This document shows, piece after piece, positions 1 through 8,274 of a stretch of DNA of 62,345 nt. This stretch comes from JACRLW01 sp050181465. GTDB taxonomy: Bacteria; Planctomycetota; UBA1135; UBA2386. The number at the start of each line of letters is the position of its first letter. Within the stretch, counting starts at the first letter, position 1. Position numbers and translations under genes: made by a program. The stretch lies in contig JBFXDD010000029.1 of NCBI GenBank assembly GCA_050181465.1, positions 1-62,345 on the forward strand, written 5' to 3'. The notes below the pieces were generated by a model. It was not told the origin of the DNA, ran no database searches, and was given only the letters and a program-made list of their open reading frames with translations.

Positions 1-307
1 CCTTCGGGTTGGCGACCTCCGAAGGGTTGGACCTGCGGCTCGGCATTCGGTGAGTGGGTCGTGCTCGAGCGGCAGGTGGTCTGCCTTCCGGCAAGACGGG
101 CGACCTCGCCTGGTGCGGCACCATCGTTCCGCGCAGCCTCACCGACTCAGTTCGTTGGGAACCCGTGTGGATCATCCTGAGGAGCGCCGCCTGACTTGCT
201 CGACACCGGACACACGGGCCTGCTCAGAGTCCGGAAGGCGGAATCCGTCGCATGTCGCATCTGCATGCACGTCCAGTATTCGACGCGCCACATCGTTTCG
301 AGCCGCT
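1..307. other. No gene recognised at the left edge
   Basis: I see no convincing coding region here. Short open frames exist on both strands but have no recognisable motif and look like GC-rich noise. A 7-bp inverted repeat (CCTTCGG at 1-7 and CCGAAGG at 19-25) could be a weak hairpin, but nothing ties it to a gene. The stretch lies downstream of the broken methyltransferase gene. Confidence 0.4.
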
Positions 308-1150
308 TCAGCGCACCACCTGGAACTTGACGGCTCGTGAGCCAGCTCTGCCGCGCGCATCCACAACCACGACATCCCCCGGGTTCAGTTGACGATCCGC
401 CGCGAAGTACCACCCGCATTCGAGTGCTCCGCTCGACCCGAAGTGCGCAACCAAGTCCGGTCGCTCGGCGCGATGGGCGCTACCCAGCTCCACGCCGTTG
501 AGCCAGATCGAGATCGAAGTGGCCGGGGCAGCCGAATCCGCGGCCCATCCCCCGCACTCGACCCACCAAACGGCCCTCCGGCGCGCACACCGTCGATGCA
601 CAGCAATGGCGGCACCGAGATCTCGATCCCCCGCAATCGCTGCTTACCGACGAGCCACACGTCCTGATGCCTGTTGAGTCCCTTCCGATAGTGACCAAGC
701 ACAACTCCACCGACTGACTCGATCGCCTGAGCGACAAACGTTTCGGTTACATAGGTATCTCCGTACCCGTCAGGCGCGTCGAACTTGACGTCATACGGCC
801 TGAACGCGTACTCGGTATCAGCGGCCTCCGAACCCTCCCGAATCTCTATGTCATGCACCGTGAACAGCAGGACACCGTCTTCCCGGATCAGGCTCAGCAA
901 CCACGCGACCCAAGTCGAGAACGTCGCCTTGGGCACATGCGTGAGCAGAGAGATCGCCGAGACGACGTCGAAAGCGTCAATCGACGAATCGAACGAAGGA
1001 GTTGATTGCGCGGGAACGACCCCGACTCCGAACTTGGAAGCCTGAAAACGGACGGCCTCCGCCTGGATATCGGAAACAAATATGTCGGCATCCGGCAACA
1101 TCCTCGAAAGAAATCGGGTCGAGCGCCCGTGCCCCGACGCATAGTCAAGG
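308..1150 (-). pseudogene. SAM-dependent methyltransferase remnant, 5' end removed at an IS21 element and frameshifted
   Basis: Read leftward from the IS junction, the frame opens directly in methyltransferase motif I, LDYASGHGRSTRFLSR, which is the SAM-binding glycine loop. It continues through DADIFVSD, FDVVSAISLLTHVP (motif IV-like) and DGVLLFTVHD. Everything N-terminal to motif I is missing, and it is not present to the right of the IS, where only 58 bp separate the IS from a tRNA. A second lesion lies at about 547-575. After CIDGV the recognisable C-terminal domain (GWAADSAAP, SIWLNGVELG, RPDLVAHFG) is in another frame, and loss of one G in the G-rich stretch would explain this. Domains of that GWA/LNG/RPD type accompany cell-surface glycosyl- and methyltransferases, so a role in surface-glycan modification is an inference. 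The frameshift alone could be a sequencing error. The truncation is clear. Confidence 0.8.
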
Positions 1151-1287
1151 TGGCAACGGCAACATGAAAAGGGACCCCGCGGCAGTCTGAAAAGGGACCC
1201 CCTCCCGGACGCCGCGTAGGGCGCAAACCGGCCCTCCCAGCCACGATCGGGTTTCCAAACGACCGGTCACAGCCAGGAGGGCCAGGA

Positions 1288-2760
1288 GTGCTCAGGATGA
1301 CCCAGTGGGCAGAGATTCGCCACCAACACCAAGTCGACGGCGTCCCGAAGAAGGAGCTGGCGAGGCGGTTCAACATCGACGTGAAGACAGTTCGGCGCGC
1401 GCTGCAGCAGGAGACGCCGCCGAAGCGGAAGACGGCCAAACGGCCGAGCCGGATGGATCGGTTCCGTGTCCGGATCGAGGAGCTGCTGCGCAGCGACCCC
1501 GACCTGACCAACAAGCGGGTCGGCGTGCTGTTGCTGCAGCAGGGCTGTGACGTGCGCGAGCGCCAACGCAACGGCTACATCGCCAGGGTGCGGCGGGAGC
1601 TGTTTCCCAAGGAGGTGTTCGTGCACCGCACGCACAAGCCGGGCAAGACCATGGAGGGCGACTTCGGACAGTCGGTCGCCAGGATCGCAGGCAAGGTCAC
1701 GAGGGTGTTCTACTTCGTCGCGGCGCTGCCGGCATGCAATGCGTACGCAGCGAAGGCCTTCCCGGTCGAGCGGCTCGAGTGCCTGCACGATGGCATCAAC
1801 CACGCGTTCGAGATCTTCCGTGGCTTGACCGAGCGGCTCGTGCTCGACAACACCTCACTGGCCGTTCGTCGTGTCCTGCGTGGCACGGATCGCGAAGAGA
1901 CGGACGGATTCCACGCGTTTCGCGGCTCGTTTCCGATCGGCGTCGACTTCTGCGCACCAGCCAAGGGCTGGGAGAAGGGCTCGGTCGAAGGCGGCGTCGA
2001 GTTCGTTCGGCAGAACTGCTTCATGCCGATGCCGGATGTACCGAGTTTCGCGGCGCTCAACGAGCTGATCCGCAGCGAGCTCGCAGCCGACATGGAGCGG
2101 CGTCGACTGCCGGATGGACGCACCGTGGCGGAGGCTCTGACCGCGGAGCGCGAGCACCTTAGGCCGCTGCCGGCGGTCATGCCCGAGCCGTGTCGGACGA
2201 CCACGCGCGTCGTCGACAAGTTCGCGCAGATCGTCATCGATGGAGTGCGCTACCAGGCGCCGACCGAATGCGCCTACAAGCCGGTCGTCGTCAAGCTGTT
2301 CGCCGACCGCGTGACCATCGTCGCCGACGGCAAGGTCGTCACCGACTCGCCCCGTTCGTTCGACCGGGGCACGCTGGTGCTGGAGCCGCATCACGTGCTC
2401 GACCTGCTGGTGCACAAGCCGCGGGCCGTTCCCGAGGCCACCGCTTTGCTGCAGTGGTCGTTGCCGCCGGTGTTCGAGACCCTGCACCGGGCGCTGTGCC
2501 AGGTGACGCGCAAAGGCCATCAGGAGTACGTGATGGTGCTGCGGCTCATCCGCGAACGCGGTGAAGGCCGCGTCGCGGAGGCTGCGGAGGAAGCCCTGCG
2601 CTCAGGCTCGCCGCGCCTCGAGACGATCCGGCTCTGCCTGCAACGAAAGGGGCATGAGCACGTGCCGCCGACACAGATCGCGGATGCACAGCTCGCGAGC
2701 ATCGAGGTCGCGACTCCGTGCCTCGCGCTCTATGACCAGCTCGTGGAGGAAGCACGATGA
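1288..2760 (+). CDS. istA: IS21 family transposase IstA
   Basis: This is the DDE transposase of the IS21 element, which cuts and joins the element ends together with its ATPase partner IstB. An N-terminal helix-turn-helix is visible (about residues 18-40, KKELARRFNIDVKTVRRAL). The RNase H-like core carries candidate acidic residues D125 (EGDFGQ), D187 (LVLDNTS) and E234 (KGSVEGGVEFVR), followed by a C-terminal beta-rich region (VDGVRY-type motif near 320). The length of 490 residues is normal for the family. I chose the GTG at 1288 because AGGAGG at 1275-1280 lies 7 nt upstream; an ATG at 1297 is the alternative. The stop overlaps the istB start (ATGA at 2757). Nothing suggests inactivation. 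Confidence 0.95.
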   Translation: MLRMTQWAEIRHQHQVDGVPKKELARRFNIDVKTVRRALQQETPPKRKTAKRPSRMDRFRVRIEELLRSDPDLTNKRVGVLLLQQGCDVRERQRNGYIARVRRELFPKEVFVHRTHKPGKTMEGDFGQSVARIAGKVTRVFYFVAALPACNAYAAKAFPVERLECLHDGINHAFEIFRGLTERLVLDNTSLAVRRVLRGTDREETDGFHAFRGSFPIGVDFCAPAKGWEKGSVEGGVEFVRQNCFMPMPDVPSFAALNELIRSELAADMERRRLPDGRTVAEALTAEREHLRPLPAVMPEPCRTTTRVVDKFAQIVIDGVRYQAPTECAYKPVVVKLFADRVTIVADGKVVTDSPRSFDRGTLVLEPHHVLDLLVHKPRAVPEATALLQWSLPPVFETLHRALCQVTRKGHQEYVMVLRLIRERGEGRVAEAAEEALRSGSPRLETIRLCLQRKGHEHVPPTQIADAQLASIEVATPCLALYDQLVEEAR

Positions 2761-3536
2761 GCAAGTTCATCGAGCCACCACATCTGGCGACCGACCTCAA
2801 GGAGCTGCAGTTGCCGACGATCCTCGGCGCCTGGCAGCAACGCGCCGAGGACGCGCAGAAGAAGCGACAAGGCCATTCCGAGTACCTCGCCGACCTCGTC
2901 AGCCTCGAGGTCACCGGTCGTCGCGAGCGGCGCATCCAGCGTCGGATCCAGGAAGCACGGTTTCCCATCCTGAAGACGATGGACACCTTCGACTTCGCTA
3001 CTCAGCCGAGCCTCGACCGCGAGGCGATCGCCGAGCTGTTCCACTGCAGCTTCGTCGAGCAAGCCGGCAACGTCGTGCTCGTCGGGCCTGTCGGCACCGG
3101 CAAGACGCACATCGCAATCGCCCTCGGCATTGCTTGCTGCCAGCGCGAGCACCGGGTCCGTTACATCACCGCGGCCGAACTCACCAACGCGCTCGTCGAA
3201 GCCAAGAAGGACGGGCGCTTTTCACGGAAGATCGAGCTGTTCGCACGCTTCGACGTCGTCGTCCTCGACGAACTCGGCTACGTCCCGTTCGACAAGCAGG
3301 GCGCCGACCTGTTGTTCGGCTTCATCACCAGGGTCTACGAGCGCCGTAGCTTGATCGTGACCACCAACCTACCCTTCGCCAGGTGGTCGGAAGTGTTCCT
3401 CGACGCCACGGCCGCTGCGGCGGTCATCGATCGCGTCGTGCACCACGCGACCGTGCTCAAGACCGATGGCGACAGCTACCGGCTCAAGGTGGCCAAGGCC
3501 AAAGCAGGGCGCGGCAAGGGAGCCAAGGCCAAGTGA
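2757..3536 (+). CDS. istB: IS21 family helper ATPase IstB
   Basis: This is the AAA+ ATPase that assists IstA in target selection and transposition; it is DnaC-like in fold. Walker A is GPVGTGKT (residues 110-117) and Walker B is VVVLDELGY (about 167-175). A sensor-like TTNLPF follows near 200. The N-terminal region is the usual IstB helical domain (LKELQLPTILGAW). At 259 residues the length is typical, and the Lys/Ala-rich tail is unremarkable. It starts inside the last codons of istA (ATGA overlap), so the two are probably translationally coupled. It appears intact, so the element may still be able to transpose. Confidence 0.95.
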   Translation: MSKFIEPPHLATDLKELQLPTILGAWQQRAEDAQKKRQGHSEYLADLVSLEVTGRRERRIQRRIQEARFPILKTMDTFDFATQPSLDREAIAELFHCSFVEQAGNVVLVGPVGTGKTHIAIALGIACCQREHRVRYITAAELTNALVEAKKDGRFSRKIELFARFDVVVLDELGYVPFDKQGADLLFGFITRVYERRSLIVTTNLPFARWSEVFLDATAAAAVIDRVVHHATVLKTDGDSYRLKVAKAKAGRGKGAKAK

Positions 3537-3738
3537 GACATCTGGTCCGATCGCGTTTCCGGGAGGGCGTTCGGACCTCGACTTTCACCCTCCCGAGTTT
3601 CCCCCGCGCCCTACGCGGCGTCCGGGAGGGGGTCCCTTTTCAGACTGCCACTGGGGTCCCTTTTCATGTTGCCGTTGCCACGAATTGGAGATCGCGCGCC
3701 ATTGGCCGATTCTCGCGCGAACTCGGGGGGGTAGGAAT

Positions 3739-3812
3739 TAGGTCCTGCAGGACTCGAACCTGCAACCGATCGGGTATGAGCCGACTGCTCTGACCGATTG
3801 AGCTAAGGACCC
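3739..3812 (-). tRNA. tRNA with anticodon CAU (elongator Met; Ile2 possible)
   Basis: The reverse complement folds as a tRNA. The 7-bp acceptor stem GGGTCCT pairs with AGGACCT (one G-U pair). The D arm contains AGCTCAATCGGTCAGAGC. The anticodon stem GTCGG/CCGAT closes the loop CTCATAC, giving anticodon CAT. The T arm is GCAGG-TTCGAGT-CCTGC, followed by discriminator A. CCA is not encoded. The anticodon stem lacks the three G-C pairs of an initiator, so this is an elongator tRNA-Met or, if the C is lysidine-modified, tRNA-Ile2. The IS21 right end is 58 bp beyond its 3' end. Confidence 0.9.
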
Positions 3813-3844
3813 GGGGGAGCGGAAGGGTATAGGATCAGGCGGCG

Positions 3845-4855
3845 ATGCCCAAGATGGTCGACGATGAATCAGTGGCGACGGAGTGGGCGCCTCGAATCGC
3901 GGAGCTGGGACGGCGCGTGAGGGCGGCGCTAGTGGCGCGGATGGCTTCGCGCGAGAGCGAACACGGCGCCGTGGTGCGCGACGGCGAGGGGGACACGATC
4001 TTCGCCATCGATGTGGATGCAGAAGCGATCCTCCTGGAACTGGCAGAGACCTGGAGCAAGCAGACGAGCTTCGAACTCGTCGCCGAGGGACTCGAGCCGA
4101 GTGGTCGGCTTCGATTCGGAACCGGCGAGCCGACTGCATGCGTGATCGTCGACCCGATCGACGGCACGCGCGGGCTGATGTTCGACAAGCGGAGCGCCTG
4201 GTGCCTCGCCGCGGTGGCCCCCATGCGAGAGCACACCCCGCGATTGCAGGACTTGATCGCCGCCCACATGTGCGAACTGCCGACGAGCCGACAGAATCGA
4301 GTCGACGAACTGTGGGCACGCCGCGGTCGATCCGCCGAAGGACTTCGAACCGATCTCTCGACTGGGCGAAGCGAACGCTTGATCCCACGCCCGTCGACGG
4401 CGACCAGCCTTCGTCACGGCTTCGCCACCGTGTGCAACTTCTTTCAAGGCGGCAAAGAACTCACAGCGCGGGTCGACGAAGAACTGATGCGCCGCGCCTT
4501 GGGACCTTGGAACCACCAGAAGGCTGAAGTCTACGTGGATCAGTACATCTCATCGGGCGGACAACTCGGCGAGCTGGCACTCGGCAGAGACCGCTTCGTG
4601 CTCGACATTCGGCCCCTGGTTCACCGCGCGCTGGGCTTCCCCGATTCGCTGTGCAGCAAGCCGTACGACCTCTGCTGCGCGCTCGTCGCACGATCGGCCG
4701 GCTGCATCGTCGAGGCGGTCGACGGCAGCCCACTGGACGGTCCACTCGACACCACCACGAATCTCGGCTTCGCCGCCTATGCGAATCCCAGCCTCGCCGA
4801 GTTCCTGCGCCCCCTCGTGCGCGAGACGCTCGATCGTTTCGGTCTCTGGATGTGA
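3845..4855 (+). CDS. Inositol monophosphatase family protein
   Basis: This is a Mg2+-dependent phosphatase-fold protein of the FIG/inositol monophosphatase superfamily, which hydrolyses small phosphate monoesters in the cytoplasm. The signature metal-binding motif VDPIDGTRG is at about residues 102-110. An upstream glutamate lies in VAEG (about 79-82), and a preceding GDTIFAIDVDAE region (49-60) matches the family's first motif. A late acidic residue lies in the KPYDLCCALV segment, where the family has its W-D-x-A-A motif; here that motif is divergent. At 336 residues it is longer than typical SuhB (about 265), with inserts in the middle. The substrate cannot be told. It stands alone, divergent from the tRNA 32 bp away. 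Confidence 0.85.
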   Translation: MPKMVDDESVATEWAPRIAELGRRVRAALVARMASRESEHGAVVRDGEGDTIFAIDVDAEAILLELAETWSKQTSFELVAEGLEPSGRLRFGTGEPTACVIVDPIDGTRGLMFDKRSAWCLAAVAPMREHTPRLQDLIAAHMCELPTSRQNRVDELWARRGRSAEGLRTDLSTGRSERLIPRPSTATSLRHGFATVCNFFQGGKELTARVDEELMRRALGPWNHQKAEVYVDQYISSGGQLGELALGRDRFVLDIRPLVHRALGFPDSLCSKPYDLCCALVARSAGCIVEAVDGSPLDGPLDTTTNLGFAAYANPSLAEFLRPLVRETLDRFGLWM

Positions 4856-4992
4856 AGGCCCGGCATCGGCTCGTGCTCGCTTCGGCGAACCGCGTCCCGA
4901 TCTTGGACAGCCGAAGGCGACGGCCATGACGTTGTCGAGAAACGCAACCGCGCGAGCCGATGAACAGAGCGGACGTCACTCGCGAGGAAACC

Positions 4993-5634
4993 ATGCGCTC
5001 CGTCATCACGACCTGTTCTCTTCTGCTTTCTGCGATCGGCCTGACGGCCTACTCCGCCACACCCTCGCCGATCGATCCCAACGTGGTCGACTTCCGTCGC
5101 ACCCTCGACGCCGCGAGCTCGGCCTTCACGTCGCAAGCCTACTTCACCTCGATGGAGCAACTTCAGCAGGCGCTCCAGATGGCAAACGAAGCCCAGCAGA
5201 GCGCAGTTCTCGAACTGCTTCCTGCCGCGCCCATCGGCTACCGCGACCTGCCGATTCCCGCTCCCGTCGAACGGAAGGGACTCGATCCGCTGGCCAAGGC
5301 GGTCATGCTCGCCGGCGTGCGTCCCGCCGAACGTCGGTACGAGTCGATTGAGAGCGGCGCGGTGATCACTCTCGCAGTCGCTCCCAACGCGCCTCTGGCA
5401 GCGAGCTTGAAGCAGCAGATCGCGAATGCCGCGGGCAAGGAGCAAGTGTCCATCGTCACGCTCAACGATCGCGCCGGTCTAGCAACCGAATGGGGTGGGG
5501 TCACCTCGATCCGCTTCGCATTACTCGATCGCCACCTGCTCGAGATTCGCGGCCAAGGCGCGAGCAAAGAAGAGCTGATGGACTTCCTCAAGCGCGAGAT
5601 GCTCGACAAGCTCGAAGCGACGCTCTCCCGCTGA
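4993..5634 (+). CDS. Secreted protein of unknown function
   Basis: I do not recognise the family. The start at 4993 is preferred over an in-frame ATG at 4960 because GAGGAAA lies just upstream and the product then begins with a good signal peptide (MRSVITTCSLLLSAIGLTAYS). The mature part is about 190 residues, mixed helix and strand, without cysteines or obvious catalytic motifs. One segment (ESGAVITLAVAPNAPLAASL) is hydrophobic but reads as a buried strand rather than a membrane span. The gene is convergent with the following phosphatase gene and their stop codons abut (TGA then TCA, forming TGATCA). Confidence 0.7.
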   Translation: MRSVITTCSLLLSAIGLTAYSATPSPIDPNVVDFRRTLDAASSAFTSQAYFTSMEQLQQALQMANEAQQSAVLELLPAAPIGYRDLPIPAPVERKGLDPLAKAVMLAGVRPAERRYESIESGAVITLAVAPNAPLAASLKQQIANAAGKEQVSIVTLNDRAGLATEWGGVTSIRFALLDRHLLEIRGQGASKEELMDFLKREMLDKLEATLSR

Positions 5635-6264
5635 TCACTGCCGCGGCGGCGCAATCGCAGGGACCTGGACCACCCGATCCTCCTCCGCGATCCACGCAGT
5701 GAGCGTACCCCCGTACACGCAACCACTGTCGAGCGCGATCACCCGCTCGGTGCGATCGAACCCGCGCCGTGCCCAGTGCCCGAAGACGACTCGGCGAGGT
5801 AGTCGATAGAACTCGTCCCACGGACGGAATGGTGGATCGGGCACCGGCCAGTCCGACCGCGGCCGAACGCCGTGCTCGTCGCAGTAGCGCACGTTGGTTG
5901 CAAAGACGCTGTCGCTCGCTGCGAGCCGCGAAAGCTGTCGATCGGACCAGTGGGGGTGAAGTCCGGCATGGACGACGATCAGGTCCTCGAACTCGCGCAC
6001 GACGGGTGACTGCGCGAGCCAGTGCGAGAGAGTCTTCGAGTCGATCCGATTCGCGTGCAGCCACGCCAAGTCGTGATTGCCGATGACCGGCTTTGCATGC
6101 AGGTCCGCAAGCAAGCTCAGGACACCGGGCGAATCCGGTCCTTTCGCGACGAGATCCCCTACCGGGTACAGCTCGTCGTGGCCGACCTGGAAGTCGAGTG
6201 CGGCCAGCAATCGCTCCAGAGGCTCCCTACAACCGTGAATGTCGCCGACGAAGATCCGTCGCAT
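5635..6264 (-). CDS. ApaH/PrpE-like metallophosphatase
   Basis: This is a calcineurin-like metallophosphoesterase of the diadenosine-tetraphosphatase / protein-phosphatase-like group. It shows the full metal-site series: GDIHG (residues 7-11), GDLVAKGPDS (about 36-45), GNHD (about 62-65), a histidine in VVHAGLHPHW (about 98-107) and GHWARRG near 160. At 209 residues it is shorter than E. coli ApaH (280). The substrate could be Ap4A or other phosphoesters. Only 40 bp separate its start from the stop of the upstream M14 peptidase gene on the same strand, so they could be cotranscribed. It ends immediately next to the stop of the convergent secreted-protein gene. Confidence 0.85.
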   Translation of the reverse strand: MRRIFVGDIHGCREPLERLLAALDFQVGHDELYPVGDLVAKGPDSPGVLSLLADLHAKPVIGNHDLAWLHANRIDSKTLSHWLAQSPVVREFEDLIVVHAGLHPHWSDRQLSRLAASDSVFATNVRYCDEHGVRPRSDWPVPDPPFRPWDEFYRLPRRVVFGHWARRGFDRTERVIALDSGCVYGGTLTAWIAEEDRVVQVPAIAPPRQ

Positions 6265-6304
6265 GCTGGGTGCGCCAAGGCTGCGAAGCCGAAGATCGCG
6301 ACGA

Positions 6305-8086
6305 TCAGGGTTGGATCGTCACCGATACCGGCGGTGCCCACCGCGCGATCCCGGAGGGGAACGACGCATCGAGTGTCAGTCCGCCGACATGGAGAGTCAC
6401 GCCCGCGAGTGCGGGAATGTCCGGGACGTTGAGGGTCGCGACCGCAGTCGAAGATGCGCCGAGTATTCCAAGGTTGTTCTCCAGCACCGGCGACAAGGAC
6501 AGCGATGCGGCCATCAACGCATCGGGATTCAGCGGCAATGTCCGTCCATCGAGTTGAACTCCGGGTGAGGTTCCCAGCGACAAGGGGATCCAGTACCCGA
6601 GTCCCACGTCGCCCGGTGCCGTGTACGTGATCCCGACCGCGGTTCCAACTCGACCGTTGCCGGTGGTGGACAGCGTCGCCGGCACGAAGTTCGGCAGGAG
6701 GTCTACATCGATCGCAAACGGATTGTCGTAGTTCGTGACCACCACATCGCGCGACTGCGACTCGTGCCCCGGCGCGCTCCAAGTGACCCGCCAAGTGCCG
6801 AGCGGGAGCCAGAGTGCATAGCGCCCGTCTCGACCGCGCGAACGATCGACCTCGCCATGGCTGAACTGATTCGGCGTGTAGGTCACTGTCGCTTCGAGCG
6901 GCGTGAGACCGCGCAGCGAACGCACATGCCCACGGACGGCAGGGCGCCAGGTCGTGAACGCTTGTCGCAAGCCAGGCCACACGCGTGCCTCCTCGAGAAC
7001 CGTCTCGGCGAACGGAGGCTGAAATGCGGTTCCGATCTCTACCAAGAACGACATCGTACCACTGCTCGTCCAGTGGTCCTCCGGCGCTTCGCCCGATGCC
7101 GAAGGATCGCGCGCCGCGTAGTTCATCGGCGAGCGCAGGCTATCGACGTAGCGATCGAGGAACGCATCGATCGTGGCATTCGGCGGCAAGCAGGGTGCAT
7201 AGGTATGGAGCACTTCGCGACCGCTGCTGTGGATGTCGATGTAGATCTCGGGTCGCACGGATGCGATCAACGCGCGCATGGTCTGCGTCTCCGGTTCGCT
7301 GGCCGGCGACGGACCCCGATAGGTCTGCGAGCCGGTGTTCGTCGACGACCCACACAATCCGAAGCCTGTCGGGTAGTTGCGATTGAGATCCACGCCGAAG
7401 TTGGTTCCGTTGTTGCGTCGATTCTTTCGCCACAGATCGTCCACGGCCCAGACGTGGTTCACTCCGTCGGGATTCACGCAAGGAACCAACCAGATCTCGT
7501 AGTCATCGACCAACGTCGCGAGCACCGGATCGCTTCCTCGGCCGCTCAGTATTCGCGTTGCTGCACCGATGACGATGTGCGGCGAGTTCAGCTCGCGAGC
7601 GTGGTGCTGGGCAGCGAGCACGATGGCAGGTTCGTCCTCCTCGCTCGCGACGTTGTCCGAGATGACCAGCGCCCAGATGGACTGATTGCCGTGAGTTCGG
7701 GCTGCGCCGGGGAGAGTCGTGAGGTCCACACGCCGCGCGTAAGCCGGGTGGGCCGCTACGAACTGATCGATCTGCTGGAGGATCTCCGCCGTCGTGTAGT
7801 AGCCAGGGTCCGGAACCGTCGGTGTGATCCCGCCGAAGGGCACGCCGCTCCGCACCAGCTCGACCTCGGGGAACCAAGCGAGCAAGAGGTCGCGCTCCGC
7901 ACCAGGCTCGACGAACACGAGGAGATCGGGCTCGGTCCCGCTGCGGTGGCCGAGATCGAAGGTGGTCTCGAGGACGGCGCCGCGTGTCGCATCCAGCACG
8001 AACGGGATGCGATAGGCCAGGGTGGTACCTTGTGCCAGCACGAGCGGCGAGAGCACGGAAAGAACGGTGAGCGCGCGGAGCATCAT
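6305..8086 (-). CDS. Secreted M14 zinc carboxypeptidase with C-terminal beta-sandwich-like domain
   Basis: This is an exported metallopeptidase that would cleave C-terminal residues from peptides. From the start at 8086 (MMLRALTVLSVLSPLVLAQ) a signal peptide is evident; the next codon (8083) is an equally good start. Zinc ligands are the H-x-x-E of HHARELNS (H162, E165) and the histidine of YIDIHSSG (H286). The substrate-binding DLNRNYP (R236) and a catalytic-glutamate segment FLVEIGTAF (near 350) are present. The middle of the protein has a carboxypeptidase-regulatory-like fold (GTWRVTWSAPGHESQ). The last ~120 residues (GTSPG...LPLN...VTIQP) resemble the tail of the DUF1028 protein at 26544-28067 and are probably a lineage-specific secreted module. 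Confidence 0.88.
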   Translation of the reverse strand: MMLRALTVLSVLSPLVLAQGTTLAYRIPFVLDATRGAVLETTFDLGHRSGTEPDLLVFVEPGAERDLLLAWFPEVELVRSGVPFGGITPTVPDPGYYTTAEILQQIDQFVAAHPAYARRVDLTTLPGAARTHGNQSIWALVISDNVASEEDEPAIVLAAQHHARELNSPHIVIGAATRILSGRGSDPVLATLVDDYEIWLVPCVNPDGVNHVWAVDDLWRKNRRNNGTNFGVDLNRNYPTGFGLCGSSTNTGSQTYRGPSPASEPETQTMRALIASVRPEIYIDIHSSGREVLHTYAPCLPPNATIDAFLDRYVDSLRSPMNYAARDPSASGEAPEDHWTSSGTMSFLVEIGTAFQPPFAETVLEEARVWPGLRQAFTTWRPAVRGHVRSLRGLTPLEATVTYTPNQFSHGEVDRSRGRDGRYALWLPLGTWRVTWSAPGHESQSRDVVVTNYDNPFAIDVDLLPNFVPATLSTTGNGRVGTAVGITYTAPGDVGLGYWIPLSLGTSPGVQLDGRTLPLNPDALMAASLSLSPVLENNLGILGASSTAVATLNVPDIPALAGVTLHVGGLTLDASFPSGIARWAPPVSVTIQP

Positions 8087-8274
8087 CGGGAAGAGCGTCG
8101 AGTGGGCGTCGGAAGAGCATACGCAAAGCCCGCCCCTGCCCACGAAAGGTGATGCACGTGCGGACTGGATTCCCTATGCAGACGGCTACTCGGCGCCGAA
8201 CCCGGCGCTGCCATGGCCGCCAGGATCCCAAACCTCCGCGACGCTTCGTTCGCCGACCTCGGTGAGGTCCCGGG

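Larger units (their letters stand above)
1151..3680 (+). mobile_element. IS21-family insertion sequence, complete
   Basis: The element is bounded by inverted ends that start TGGCAACGGCAACATG on the left (1151) and on the right after reverse complementing (3680). Inside each end the block TGAAAAGGGACCCC occurs twice (1165-1178 and 1188-1201 on the left, mirrored on the right). This matches the multiple terminal transposase-binding repeats known for IS21 elements. Between the ends lie istA and istB, overlapping by 4 bp, both intact. The flanks (ending GTCAAGG on the left, starting CGAATTG on the right) show no 4-8 bp target duplication. Together with the missing half of the neighbouring methyltransferase, this suggests a deletion or rearrangement at one end after insertion. 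Confidence 0.93.

Noticed and set aside
1143..3688. Target-site duplication around the IS21 element
   Set aside because: I compared the last bases before 1151 with the first after 3680 and found no repeat of 4-8 bp.
3739..3812. Initiator tRNA-fMet
   Set aside because: The anticodon stem lacks the three consecutive G-C pairs and the first acceptor pair is G-U rather than a mismatch.
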